Source of the DNA: Thermithiobacillus tepidarius DSM 3134 | GTDB taxonomy: Bacteria; Pseudomonadota; Gammaproteobacteria; Acidithiobacillales; Thermithiobacillaceae | DNA length: 64,000 nt | Direction: 5' to 3' | NCBI RefSeq assembly: GCF_000423825.1 | Contig: NZ_KE384096.1 | Location: 1-64,000, forward strand | Shown here: piece by piece, positions 1 to 8,583 of the stretch | Layout of the letters: every line of letters starts with the position of its first letter | How positions within the stretch are numbered: position 1 is the first letter of the stretch | Made by a program: the position numbers and the translations under genes | Notes under the pieces: model-generated | Seen by the model: the letters and a program-made list of their open reading frames with translations, nothing else | Told to the model about the DNA's origin: nothing | The model's database searches: none

Positions 1-255
1 TGCGTCATGCGTTCCAAGGTCGAACCCATGAAGGAGGTCGCCGCCATGGTCCGTCGCCACCTCGAGGGCATCGTCGCCTGGGCCCAGACCCGCCAGACCA
101 ACGGCTTCCTCGAAGCGCTCAACGGCCTGTTTCAGTCCGCCAAGCGCCGCGCTCGCGGCTTCACCCGCTTCACCACTATCAGAACCGTCATCTTCCTGAT
201 CGCCGGCAAGCTCGACTTCGCAGTGATCAACCCTCATGCCCGGCAACCCACTTGA
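1..255 (+). CDS. ISL3-family transposase, C-terminal part (cut by window edge)
   Basis: This reading frame is open from base 1 and ends in TGA at 253-255, so only the last 84 codons of a longer gene are visible. The residues TRQTNGFLEALNGLFQSAKR followed by an Arg-rich stretch and FLIAGKLDF are typical of the extreme C-terminus of ISL3-family DDE transposases. That region carries the last catalytic acidic residue and a basic tail. The real start lies outside the window. The gene lies immediately before the remnant of another gene, so the element probably inserted there. The family assignment is from recalled motif similarity. Confidence 0.85.
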   Translation, partial: CVMRSKVEPMKEVAAMVRRHLEGIVAWAQTRQTNGFLEALNGLFQSAKRRARGFTRFTTIRTVIFLIAGKLDFAVINPHARQPT

Positions 256-318
256 AATTCAACAGAGCCCCTCGGTTGCATATGGCATAACGCTTTTCGC
301 TTGATTGAGAACAGACCC
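256..318. mobile_element. Candidate right end of the ISL3 element
   Basis: Two stretches could be the terminal inverted repeat, both read on the minus strand. One is GGGCTCTGTTGAATTTC, ending near 270. The other is GGGTCTGTTCTCAATCAAGC, ending at 318. ISL3 ends usually begin GGCTCT or GGGT. The second abuts the point where the following truncated gene becomes coding, so it is slightly favoured. The left end and target duplication are outside the window, so the boundary cannot be fixed. Confidence 0.4.
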
Positions 319-800
319 TAGAAGAAACCGGCACGCTGCCGCAGCCGGTGGCTTTTGCCGGCGGCAGCTTCGCCCCCGGCCAGCCGACCACGGCGAGCTA
401 CCGTTTCGATTCCTACCGGCTCACCTATCGCTATCTCTTCCATGACGGGCCCGACTGGCGCTGGCAGGTGGGCTTTACCGCCAAGATCCGCGACGCCGAG
501 GTGGAGTTGCGCCAAGGGGCGAACGTGGCGCGGGACAGCAACGTCGGTTTCGTGCCGCTGCTGCACCTGCACGGCGAGCGGCGCCTGGCCGAGCGCTGGC
601 GGCTGATCCTCGACTTCGACGGCTTGGCGGCGCCGCAGGGACGGGCTCTGGATTTCGCCGCCAAGGCCGGCTACGCGCTGACGCCGCAGTGGACGCTGGC
701 CGCCGGCTACCGGGTGCTCGAAGGCGGGGTGGACAACGACAGCGTGTACAACTTCGCCTGGCTCAATTACGCGGTGCTGTCGGCCGGCTACCGCTTTTAG
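309..800 (+). pseudogene. Outer-membrane-type beta-barrel protein, 5'-truncated
   Basis: The frame is open from just after a TGA at 306-308 and ends with TAG at 798-800. It encodes about 163 residues. Alternating aromatic strands such as SYRFDSYRLTYRYLF and the C-terminal YAVLSAGYRF, ending in Phe, are typical of an outer-membrane barrel inserted by the BAM machinery. No signal peptide or ribosome site precedes it. A GTG at 348 would start in mid-barrel. The 5' half appears to have been removed by the adjacent ISL3 element, so the product is very probably not made. I do not recognise a specific function. Confidence 0.65.
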
Positions 801-888
801 CTTCCCCGCGGCCTTGGCCATTCGGCCGATCGGATCGGCCGGACCGTCTTGCTATGCTGGCCCGGTTCTTCGTCAGCGGGGGATCGCG

Positions 889-1398
889 ATGGATCAGCTA
901 CAGCTGCGCAAGCGGGCGGCCACCGCCGCGGTGCTGATGGGCATCGGGCTCGGCGGCTTCGTCGACGGCATCATGCTGCATCAGGTCCTGCAGTGGCACA
1001 ACATGCTGTCGTCGGTGCTGCCGCCGGTCAACATGGCGCACATGAAGGTGAACATGCTGGCGGACGGCCTCTTTCACGCGGCGAGCTGGCTGGTGACGGC
1101 CTGGGGGATCTTCCTGCTGTGGAGCGTGGCGCGCCAACCGGTGGCGTTGCCGCCCACCCGCTGGTTCATGGGTCTGCTGGCGATGGGCTGGGGCTTCTTC
1201 AATCTGGTGGAGGGGCTCATCGATCATCAGCTCCTGGGCATCCATCACGTCAAATACGCCGGGAACATGCACTGGGACGCGCCGCTCATGGCCTGGGACT
1301 ATGGCTTCCTGGTCTTCGGCGGCTTGGCGCTCATCGCCCTGGGCTGGCTGTTGGCCCGGCGCAGCGGGCCGGAGGCGGTTTACGCGGGGCGGGATTGA
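889..1398 (+). CDS. DUF2243 family membrane protein
   Basis: The ATG at 889 is preceded by GGGGGA, a better start than the longer frame reaching back to 814. The 169-residue product has about four hydrophobic segments. It carries conserved histidine-containing motifs (GGFVDGIMLHQVLQWHNM, LFHAASW, FNLVEGLIDHQLLGIHHV) that I associate with the DUF2243 family of inner-membrane proteins. The regularly placed histidines suggest metal or haem binding, but that is inference. No function is established for the family as far as I know. It is followed convergently by a gene on the other strand. Confidence 0.75.
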   Translation: MDQLQLRKRAATAAVLMGIGLGGFVDGIMLHQVLQWHNMLSSVLPPVNMAHMKVNMLADGLFHAASWLVTAWGIFLLWSVARQPVALPPTRWFMGLLAMGWGFFNLVEGLIDHQLLGIHHVKYAGNMHWDAPLMAWDYGFLVFGGLALIALGWLLARRSGPEAVYAGRD

Positions 1399-1428
1399 GT
1401 TCGGCGTTGCCGGCAGAATGGCTGGACG

Positions 1429-2295
1429 CTAGGGCGTGGCGTCCAGGCGCAGCCGGGCCTGGGCGGCGATCTCGGGCACGCTGTCGCTGCTGAGCTTCCG
1501 CAGCAAATCCTTGCCGCAGTTGGGGTTGTATGCCACGGCCAAGCGGACCAGATACCAGGGGTCGCGGCTGAAGCGTGCCAGCTCGGCCTGGACGGTGTGG
1601 CGGTCCAGGGCGGCATAGGCCCGCTTGATGGCTGCCCGGGTGTCCTCGCGCCTGCCGGCGTGGAAGTACAGCGCGCCCGGCAGGTCGTATTCCTCCCGCT
1701 GCAGGATCCGGCGCATGTGGGCGAGATCGGGGTACTGCTTTTCCTCAGCGCTCATGGCCTGTTGCCGCTCGATGAATGCCGCGGCGTAGCGTTGCGATTC
1801 GATCACCACCGTCGGCAGGCCCCAGGCGCTGAAGTTTTCCGAAACGGCATAGCCGTCGGCCAGTTGCCAGTACAGCTTTTCGTAGCGCGGGCCGGTGCTC
1901 ACCTGCCGGGTGACGGATTTGACGGACTCGCCGAATTTCTCCTGCAGGGCGGCGAGCAGGGCGGGATAGCACGGCGCCTGGGTCGCCAGGATCACCGCCA
2001 TCAGCTGGTCCTGGATGAACAGGAATTCCACCCCCGAGCGGCACTCCAGCCTTTGCAGGCTGCCGTCCAGCGGGCGCAGATCGCCCGTTTTGGTGCAAAC
2101 CCGTTCCGCCCGGGCCTTGTACGACGGCTCGCAGCTCAGTTCCGGCAGGCCTCGGGCAACGCGCGCGGCGAGCGCCTCTTCCGCAATGCCGAAGCCGATG
2201 CCGCCCACTTGGAACGCCGTTTCCCCGGCCATGGCGCAGGCGCTCGCGCCCAAGGCCAGAATACCTGAAAACCACAGGGACCGGATGTTCGGCAT
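1429..2295 (-). CDS. Exported protein of unknown function
   Basis: The 288-residue product starts with a signal peptide (positive N-terminus, hydrophobic GILALGASACA, likely cleavage after AMAG near residue 24). It contains several cysteines (EPSYKARAERVCTKTGD, RLECRSG, APCYPAL) that could form periplasmic disulfides. The last 100 residues are helical, with the pattern RFSRDPWYLVRLAVAYNPNC, which resembles leucine-rich-variant or HEAT-like repeats. I do not recognise the family. The start ATG at 2295 is preceded on the minus strand by GGAGGAAG, which supports the call. Its neighbours give no functional clue. Confidence 0.6.
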   Translation of the reverse strand: MPNIRSLWFSGILALGASACAMAGETAFQVGGIGFGIAEEALAARVARGLPELSCEPSYKARAERVCTKTGDLRPLDGSLQRLECRSGVEFLFIQDQLMAVILATQAPCYPALLAALQEKFGESVKSVTRQVSTGPRYEKLYWQLADGYAVSENFSAWGLPTVVIESQRYAAAFIERQQAMSAEEKQYPDLAHMRRILQREEYDLPGALYFHAGRREDTRAAIKRAYAALDRHTVQAELARFSRDPWYLVRLAVAYNPNCGKDLLRKLSSDSVPEIAAQARLRLDATP

Positions 2296-2566
2296 GCCTT
2301 CCTCCCGGCTTTTTCAATCATTTTCACCAGCGATAAGCATTGGTATAGCACAAATGGGAGAAAGCGCATTGTTTAAGCTGCGGATTCTGCCCGTGAAATT
2401 CAGCATGCTTGCTGGAAATCGACGTTTTTGAAAAACCTGGCCCGGCGATCGCCGTCGGGCGGCGGGCTCCAGGCCGCGCCACGCTCTGCCCGCTGGCAAC
2501 AGCTACCGCCGGCCGCCGGCTGGTGCTAGATTTGGGCAACATTCATCAACGGTTGAGGAGGACAGC

Positions 2567-3589
2567 ATGGAAGCAGTGCTCATGAAGGCGGCGGGCGGCC
2601 CGGAGGTGCTGGAACCCGGCGTGTTGCCCAAGCCGGAAATCCAGGCGCCGACCGAGGTGCGGGTGCGCCTCATGGCCATGGGGATCAATCCCTTGGATAC
2701 CAAGCTGCGTCAGCGCGGCACCTTCTCCGGCCAGCTGCCGGCGGTGTTGGGCTGCGATGGCGCCGGGGTGGTGGAGGCGGTGGGGTCGGAGGTCAGCATG
2801 GTGCGTCCGGGCGACGAAGTGTTCTTTTTTCATGGCGGGCTGGGCATGGCGCAGGGCAACTACGCCGAGTACGCGGTGCTGGACCAGCGCTTCCTGGCCC
2901 ACAAGCCCAAGAATGTCGGCTGGGCCGAGGCGGGCGCCGCGCCGCTGGTGTGCATCACCGCCTGGGAGGCTTTGTACGAGATCGGTCAGTTGAGCCACGG
3001 CCAGCGGGTGCTCATCCACGGCGGCGCCGGCGGCGTGGGCCACGTGGCGGTGCAGCTCGCCGCCCTGCGCGGCGCCCGTGTCTGCGCCACCGTGCGGCGG
3101 CCGGAGCAGGTGAATTTCGTGCATGGGCTCGGCGCCGAGCGCGTGATCGTCACCGAACAGGAGGACTTCGTCGCTGCCGTGCGCAGCTGGAGCCAGGGGG
3201 AGCGGGTGGCGCTGGCCCTGGATACCCAGGGCGGCGAGGTCTTTGCCCGCACTGTGGAATCGCTGGCCTACTACGGCACCCTGGTCACGCTGCTGGACGT
3301 GCCGCTGGACGCCGCCGTCTGGAAGGAGGCGCGCGTCCGCAATCTCAAGATTGGCTTCGAGCTCATGCTGACGCCGCAGCTGCGCGGCCTCGCGGCCCAG
3401 CAGGAGCGCCAGACCCGTATCCTGCGCGACTGCGCCCGCCTGATGGAGAGCGGGGTGCTCAAGCTTCGTGTCGGCGCGCGCCTGCCCTTGCGCGAGGCGG
3501 CGGAGGCGCACCGGCGGCTGGAAAGCGGCGGGCTGCTGGGCAAGGTGGTGCTCCATACCCGAGCCCTGGACGGCGAAGCCGGCGCCTGA
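2567..3589 (+). CDS. NAD(P)H:quinone oxidoreductase-like MDR enzyme
   Basis: The 340-residue product belongs to the medium-chain dehydrogenase/reductase superfamily. It has the N-terminal GroES-like fold (ALGC-type segment GCDGAGVVEAVGSEV) and a Rossmann domain with the nucleotide motif HGGAGGVGHVAVQLA near residues 149-163. The cysteine and histidine set of zinc alcohol dehydrogenases is not evident, so a zinc-free quinone-reductase/enoyl-reductase type is likelier. It would use NADPH to reduce small electrophilic quinones or enones in the cytoplasm. GAGGAGG lies just before the ATG at 2567. It is convergent with the SDR gene downstream, with 14 bases between the stops. Confidence 0.8.
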   Translation: MEAVLMKAAGGPEVLEPGVLPKPEIQAPTEVRVRLMAMGINPLDTKLRQRGTFSGQLPAVLGCDGAGVVEAVGSEVSMVRPGDEVFFFHGGLGMAQGNYAEYAVLDQRFLAHKPKNVGWAEAGAAPLVCITAWEALYEIGQLSHGQRVLIHGGAGGVGHVAVQLAALRGARVCATVRRPEQVNFVHGLGAERVIVTEQEDFVAAVRSWSQGERVALALDTQGGEVFARTVESLAYYGTLVTLLDVPLDAAVWKEARVRNLKIGFELMLTPQLRGLAAQQERQTRILRDCARLMESGVLKLRVGARLPLREAAEAHRRLESGGLLGKVVLHTRALDGEAGA

Positions 3590-3603
3590 GCGGCCTGCCG
3601 GCT

Positions 3604-4302
3604 TCACCAGGGAATCTCGGTGCCGTCGTAGCGAAAAAAGCGGCCCGTATCGGCGAGGGTGAAGCGCTCGATGCTGGCGCGCATGCCCAGGACGCTCTCC
3701 TCGGGCAGGAGCGGGGCATTCGGGCCGCCCATGCGGGTGCGCACCCAGCCGGGGTGCAGGATCAGCACGCCGATGCCGCGCGGGCGCAGGGCTTGGGCCA
3801 GGCCCTTCATGGCGGCATTGAGAGCGGCCTTGCTGGAGCGGTAATAGTAGCTGCCCGGCGCGGCGATGTCGGTGATGGAGCCCATGTGGCTGCCGATGGT
3901 CACCACCAGCCGCCATTCGCTGCGGGCGACATGATCGAGGAAGGCCTCGGTGACGCGTACCGCGCCCAGGGTATTGACCGCGCAGGTGCGGGCCCAGCCG
4001 TCGTAGTCCAGCAGTCCCAGCACGGGTTCAGCATACTTTTCCAGGTAGATTCCGGCGTTGTTGAGCAGGATGTCCAGCGCCACGCCCCGCAGCGCGCCGG
4101 CGAGGCTGCGGACCTGGGCCGCGTCGGTGACGTCCAGCCGGTGCAGGCTGAGCTCGGGGAGGCGGCGGGCCAGCGCCTGCAGCTCATGGGCCGCTTCGGG
4201 CTGGCGGCAGGTGGCAAGGACCCGCCAGCCGGTCTCGGCGTATTGCCGCGCCCACTCCAGGCCAAGGCCGCGATTGGCGCCGGTGATCAGGATGCTGGGC
4301 AT
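3604..4302 (-). CDS. Short-chain dehydrogenase/reductase (SDR)
   Basis: The 232-residue product is a classical SDR. It has the cofactor motif TGANRGLG at residues 7-14, NNAG in the middle, a catalytic serine in TIGSHMGS and the YxxxK pair in YYYRSSKAALN. The substrate cannot be told; homologues are mostly annotated as oxidoreductases of unknown specificity. The initiator ATG at 4302 is weakly served by a ribosome site (GGAGCAAG). It faces the quinone-reductase-like gene tail to tail. Confidence 0.85.
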   Translation of the reverse strand: MPSILITGANRGLGLEWARQYAETGWRVLATCRQPEAAHELQALARRLPELSLHRLDVTDAAQVRSLAGALRGVALDILLNNAGIYLEKYAEPVLGLLDYDGWARTCAVNTLGAVRVTEAFLDHVARSEWRLVVTIGSHMGSITDIAAPGSYYYRSSKAALNAAMKGLAQALRPRGIGVLILHPGWVRTRMGGPNAPLLPEESVLGMRASIERFTLADTGRFFRYDGTEIPW

Positions 4303-4474
4303 GGAGCTTGCTCCGCGCCGCGGCCGGGCTGACCGGGCATCATGCTGCTTTAGTCCCGCCCGGCGGCCGGCGGGTTGCCGATCCTCCGTCTTTCAGCGGA
4401 TTCCCTTGCGCCCGTTGGACTGCAACGCTGCAGCAATGCGGCGCGGGAGCGCCGGTCCGGCAGCGGAGGTGGGT

Positions 4475-5410
4475 ATGGGTGAGCCTGATCCCGACGGCGA
4501 CGCGGCATGGCCTGAGCTGCCGCTGCCTGCTTGGCAGGAGACCTACGCCACGCTGCACATGTGGATGCAGGTGGTCGGCAAGATCCGGCTCCGGCTGAGC
4601 CCGATGCTGAACCACTGGTGGCAGGTGCCCCTCTACGTCACCGCCCGCGGCCTCACCACTTCACCGATGCCGTACGGCGCCCGCTTCGTGCAGATCGACT
4701 TCGACTTCCTCGACCATCGGTTGCGCATCGACGCCAGCGACGGTGCTCGCCGCCAAGTGGCCCTGATGCCGCGCTCGGTGGCCGACTTCCATGCGGAACT
4801 GATGGCGGCGTTGCATTCCCTCGGCATCGAGGTGCGTATCTGGACCATGCCGGTGGAGGTGCCGGACCCCACTCCCTTCGAGCACGACCACGCCCATGCC
4901 GCCTACGACGCCGCCGCGGTGCAGCGCTTCTGGCGTGTCCTGCTGCAGGCGGAGCGCCGGCTTCAGGTGTTCCGCGCCCGCTTCCTCGGCAAGTGCAGTC
5001 CGGTGCACTTTTTCTGGGGCAGCTTCGATCTCGCCGTGACGCGCTTTTCCGGGCGGCGTGCGCCAGTGCACCCCGGCGTGCCGGGCGTGCCGGACGCCAT
5101 GGTGCGTGAAGCCTATTCCCATGAGCTGAGCAGTTGCGGTTTCTGGCCCGGTGGCGGCCCAGTGCCCATGCCCGCCTTCTACAGCTACGCCTACCCCGAG
5201 CCGCCCGGCTTTCGGGCAGCGTCGCTCCGGACGGCGTCGGCCTACTACAGTCCCGATCTGGGCGAATTCATCCTGCCCTACGATGCCGTGCGCCATGCCA
5301 GGGAGCCCGGGCGGATGCTGCTGGACTTCTGCCAGGAGACCTACGAGGCGGCCGCCGAGCTCGGGCACTGGGACCGCGCCGCTCTGGAGCGCACGGCGCC
5401 AGTCTCCTGA
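4475..5410 (+). CDS. DUF5996 family protein
   Basis: The 311-residue product begins at an ATG at 4475 with GGAGGT at 4465-4470. The longer open frame back to 4058 is antisense to the SDR gene and is not used. Segments such as WQETYATLHMWMQVVGKIRL, LTTSPMPYG, FDFLDHRL, GKCSPVHFFWGSFDLAVTRF and the late AYYSPDLGEFILPYDAV match the DUF5996 family, common in bacteria and of unknown function. No signal peptide or membrane span is seen, so it should be cytoplasmic. It is not part of an obvious operon. Confidence 0.8.
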   Translation: MGEPDPDGDAAWPELPLPAWQETYATLHMWMQVVGKIRLRLSPMLNHWWQVPLYVTARGLTTSPMPYGARFVQIDFDFLDHRLRIDASDGARRQVALMPRSVADFHAELMAALHSLGIEVRIWTMPVEVPDPTPFEHDHAHAAYDAAAVQRFWRVLLQAERRLQVFRARFLGKCSPVHFFWGSFDLAVTRFSGRRAPVHPGVPGVPDAMVREAYSHELSSCGFWPGGGPVPMPAFYSYAYPEPPGFRAASLRTASAYYSPDLGEFILPYDAVRHAREPGRMLLDFCQETYEAAAELGHWDRAALERTAPVS

Positions 5411-5517
5411 ACGTCCTCCCTTGGACGGAACCGTTCGACGAACTCGGGTCGCGCCAGGCAATCGAAACTGGAACATCGCGTCGGATCAGGTGCCGTTGAG
5501 GCACGAGGAGGCATGTG

Positions 5518-6081
5518 ATGGAACAGTTGATGCAAAACTGGTGGCTGGTGGCGCTGCGCGGCGGGTTGGGCGTGCTGTTTGGCTTGATCGCCTTCCTGCT
5601 GCCCGGCGTCACGCTGGCGGTACTGGTGGCGTTTTTCGGCGCGTTCGCGCTGGCCGACGGCATTTTCCTGCTGTTTACCGGCCTGCGCTCGGTGCACCGG
5701 CGAGAGCGCTGGTGGGCGCTGGCCCTGCAAGGGGCCGTGGGCGTCCTGGCGGGCATCATCACCCTGCTGTGGCCGGCCATCACGGCCTTGGCGCTGCTTT
5801 TCCTGATCGCCGCCTGGGCTCTTGCCACCGGCGTGATCGAGATCGCCGCGGCCATCCGTCTGCGCAAGGAGATCCATAACGAGTGGCTGCTCGGTTTGAT
5901 CGGCGCCCTGTCCGTGCTGCTCGGCGTGCTGCTGGTCGCCTTCCCGGGCGAAGGGTTGCTGGCTTGGGTATGGGCCATCGGCGCCTATGCCCTGGCGTCC
6001 GGCGTGCTGCTGCTCCTGTTCGCCTTCCGGCTGCGTCGGCTGGACCACGAAGCGCATCACGGCACCCACGCCAACGCCTGA
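5518..6081 (+). CDS. HdeD/DUF308 family membrane protein
   Basis: The 187-residue product is almost wholly hydrophobic, with six membrane segments in three paired repeats. The pairs contain the turn motifs GLIAFLLPGVTLAVLV, GIITLLWPAITALAL and GVLLVAFPGEGLLA typical of DUF308/HdeD proteins. The Escherichia coli relative is linked to acid resistance at high cell density. The biochemical activity is unknown. GAGGAG at 5505-5510 favours the ATG at 5518 over the overlapping GTG at 5515. Confidence 0.85.
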   Translation: MEQLMQNWWLVALRGGLGVLFGLIAFLLPGVTLAVLVAFFGAFALADGIFLLFTGLRSVHRRERWWALALQGAVGVLAGIITLLWPAITALALLFLIAAWALATGVIEIAAAIRLRKEIHNEWLLGLIGALSVLLGVLLVAFPGEGLLAWVWAIGAYALASGVLLLLFAFRLRRLDHEAHHGTHANA

Positions 6082-6150
6082 GCGCGCACCGCGCCCCGAC
6101 CGTAGCCGAACACGTGCTTTTGGGCGCCCGCTGCGGGTAAGATAGCGCCC

Positions 6151-7248
6151 ATGTCCAGCCATGTCTCCGAATTCGGCCTCATCCGCGACATCATCGCCCG
6201 CCACGCCGGCGCCGCGCGCACGGACGTGCGCCTGGGCATCGGCGACGATGCCGCCGTGCTGGACGGGGGCTGCGGCGACGAGGAGCTGGTGGCGACCATG
6301 GACACGCTGGTGGCGGGCAGGCACTTCTTCGCCGATATGGACGCCGCGGCCCTGGGCCACAAAGCGCTGGCGGTGAATCTGAGCGATCTGGCGGCCATGG
6401 GCGCCACGCCGACCTGGGGACTGCTCAGCCTGGCCCTGCCGGACGCGCCGCCGCCCGGCCATGAGCGGCACTGGCCGGCGGCCTGGCTGGCGGCCTTCAT
6501 GGGTGGCTTGGATGCGCTGGCCCGCCGGCACGACTTCGCCCTGGTGGGCGGCGACACCGTGGGCACCGACGGTCCCCTGCAGCTCAGCATCACCGCCCTG
6601 GGTCGGGTGCCGGCGGGACGGGCGCTGGGCCGACGCGGCGCCCGTCCCGGAGATTGGATCTGGGTTTCCGGCACCCTGGGCGACGCGGCGCTGGCCCTGC
6701 ACCTGGCCTTCGCCGAGCGCGGCCGCGGGCCCGACCTGCCGCTGGCCCTGTCGGCGGCGGAGCGGGCTTGGCTGCAGGCGCGCCTGGAGCGGCCCGAGCC
6801 GCAGGTGGCCCTGGGCCGGCGGCTGCGCGACAGCGGCCTGGCGCACGCCATGGCCGACATCTCCGACGGCCTGCTGGCCGACCTCGGCCACATCCTGGCT
6901 GCCTCCGATGCCCGCGCCCGCGTCGACCTGGAGCACCTGCCCCTGAGCACGCCCCTGCGGCGCCTGGCCGCCGCCGATCCGGCGCTGGCGCGGCAACTGG
7001 CCCTGAGCGAAGGCGATGACTACGCGTTATGCGTGGTGGCGGCGCCGGCGCTGGCGGCGCACTTGGCCGAGCTGCAAGACGGCTTGCCGCCGGCGGCGCG
7101 GCTGACCTGCATCGGCGAGATCACCGCGGCCGGCGAGGCGCCGGGCGACCCCTTGGCCGATCCGCACTCGCTCATCACCCTGCACGCGGACGGACATCCC
7201 GTGCCGCTGCCCGCCCGCCTGGGGCATGAGCACTTTGCCGCGTCCTAG
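6151..7248 (+). CDS. thiL: Thiamine-monophosphate kinase ThiL
   Basis: The enzyme phosphorylates thiamine monophosphate with ATP to thiamine diphosphate, the last step of cofactor synthesis. The 365-residue product has the family landmarks FGLIRDI at the start, the metal-binding GIGDDAAVL, MDTLVAGRHF, the NLSDLAAMGATP loop, LVGGDTVGTDG and the late ADISDGLLADLGHI. It is longer than many ThiL proteins because of a C-terminal tail after residue 330. Its 3' end overlaps pgpA by 23 bases. It is therefore the first gene of a tightly packed thiL-pgpA-cinA-thpR run, an order common in Gammaproteobacteria. Confidence 0.95.
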   Translation: MSSHVSEFGLIRDIIARHAGAARTDVRLGIGDDAAVLDGGCGDEELVATMDTLVAGRHFFADMDAAALGHKALAVNLSDLAAMGATPTWGLLSLALPDAPPPGHERHWPAAWLAAFMGGLDALARRHDFALVGGDTVGTDGPLQLSITALGRVPAGRALGRRGARPGDWIWVSGTLGDAALALHLAFAERGRGPDLPLALSAAERAWLQARLERPEPQVALGRRLRDSGLAHAMADISDGLLADLGHILAASDARARVDLEHLPLSTPLRRLAAADPALARQLALSEGDDYALCVVAAPALAAHLAELQDGLPPAARLTCIGEITAAGEAPGDPLADPHSLITLHADGHPVPLPARLGHEHFAAS

Positions 7249-7732
7249 CCATTGGGCCCACTGGCTCGCCACCGGCCTCGGCAGCGGCCTGTCGCCCTGG
7301 ATGCCGGGCACCGTGGGCACGCTCACCGCCATTCCTCTCTATCTCCTGCTGCAGCCCCACTGGCTGCTCTACACCATGGTGCTGGTCGCCATGATCGCGG
7401 TCGGCCCCTGGCTCTGCACCCGCACCGCCCTCGACTTCGGCGGGGTCTATACGATCAACGGCTTCGGCCGCGCCAAGCTGGAAAGCGATCACCAGGCCAT
7501 CGTCTGGGACGAGTGGGTGGGACTGCTCATCACCCTGTGGCTGGTGCCCTACAGCCCGCTGCATCTGCTGCTGGGTTTTCTGATTTTCCGCTTTTACGAC
7601 ATGGTCAAGCCCTGGCCCATCTCCTGGGTGGATCGCCACGTGCACGGCGGCTTCGGCGCCATGCTGGACGACATCCTGGCCGGGGTGGCCGCCGCCGCCA
7701 CTTTGCAATTGGGTCTACACTACTGGTCATGA
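7226..7732 (+). CDS. pgpA: Phosphatidylglycerophosphatase A
   Basis: PgpA removes the phosphate from phosphatidylglycerol phosphate in the inner membrane to give phosphatidylglycerol. The 168-residue product shows the PgpA signature GSGLSPWMPGTVGTLTAIP at the N-terminus, WDEWVGLLITLW with acidic catalytic residues, and RFYDMVKPWPISWVDRHVHG. Several hydrophobic segments are present. It overlaps thiL by 23 bases and shares an ATGA junction with the cinA-type gene downstream, so translation is probably coupled. Confidence 0.95.
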   Translation: MSTLPRPSHWAHWLATGLGSGLSPWMPGTVGTLTAIPLYLLLQPHWLLYTMVLVAMIAVGPWLCTRTALDFGGVYTINGFGRAKLESDHQAIVWDEWVGLLITLWLVPYSPLHLLLGFLIFRFYDMVKPWPISWVDRHVHGGFGAMLDDILAGVAAAATLQLGLHYWS

Positions 7733-8583
7733 ATGCCGTCATCTTTTTGCCGCCGCAGCAGGTCATGGCCGCACCGCTGGCCCAGCGCCTAGCTGCCCGC
7801 CTGCGCCTGGCCGGTGCTGCCTGCCGCATCGAACTGACGGCGCAACTGCCCATGCCGCACGAGGACGCCTGGCACATCGCCCTGGGGGAGTTTCCCGGAC
7901 TCGGGCGCTGGCTGGACGGCAATGCGACGAAGATTGCCCTGTCGCCGCTGGATTGGCCGGCCCTGCAAGCCTTTTGCGACGCCCATTTCCCGCTGCGCGA
8001 GCCGGTCTACACCGTATTGGCCGACCGCTGCGAGGCGGGCCAGGCCGTGCTGCCCGGGGAGTTCTGGTCGACGGCGCCGCTGCCGGGAGCCCTGGCGCTA
8101 CAGGCGGCGCCGCCCGAATGGGCCCTTGGCCAAGCCTTGCTGGCCGCGCGGGCCCGCCTGGCGGTGGCGGAGTCGTGCACCGGCGGCGGGCTGGCGGCAC
8201 GGCTGACGGATCTGCCCGGCTCCTCGGCCTACTTCGACCGCGGCTTCGTCACCTACAGCAATGCGGCCAAGATCGCGCTGCTGGACGTGCGCGAGGAGAC
8301 GCTGGCACGAACGGGCGCCGTCAGCGAGGCGACGGCGCTGGAGATGCTGCGCGGCGCCTTGGGCCACGGCGACTTGGCTGTCGCCATCACCGGCATCGCC
8401 GGCCCGGGCGGCGCCGCGCCCGGCAAGCCGGTGGGCACGGTCTGCATCGCCTGGGGCCGGCGCGGCGGCGCGGTGGCGGCGGACACTTTCCATTTCCCGG
8501 GCGACCGCCTGGCGGTGCGCCACGCCGCCGGCAGCGTCGCCCTCGGCCGGCTGCTGGAGCTGCTGCATGGGCGGCCCGGGTAA
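7729..8583 (+). CDS. pncC: CinA C-terminal (PncC) amidohydrolase with unknown N-terminal domain
   Basis: The C-terminal half (residues about 125-280) is the CinA/PncC domain. It has LAVAESCTGGGLAARLTDLP, SSAYFDRGFVTYSNAAK and AITGIAGPGGAAPGKPVGTV. This domain deamidates nicotinamide mononucleotide in NAD recycling. The first 120 residues do not match the usual MoCF-like CinA N-terminal domain, which would be about 250 residues, and I do not recognise them. The ATG at 7729 overlaps the pgpA stop. The next gene, thpR, begins inside its 3' end. The symbol applies only to the C-terminal domain. Confidence 0.85.
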   Translation: MNAVIFLPPQQVMAAPLAQRLAARLRLAGAACRIELTAQLPMPHEDAWHIALGEFPGLGRWLDGNATKIALSPLDWPALQAFCDAHFPLREPVYTVLADRCEAGQAVLPGEFWSTAPLPGALALQAAPPEWALGQALLAARARLAVAESCTGGGLAARLTDLPGSSAYFDRGFVTYSNAAKIALLDVREETLARTGAVSEATALEMLRGALGHGDLAVAITGIAGPGGAAPGKPVGTVCIAWGRRGGAVAADTFHFPGDRLAVRHAAGSVALGRLLELLHGRPG

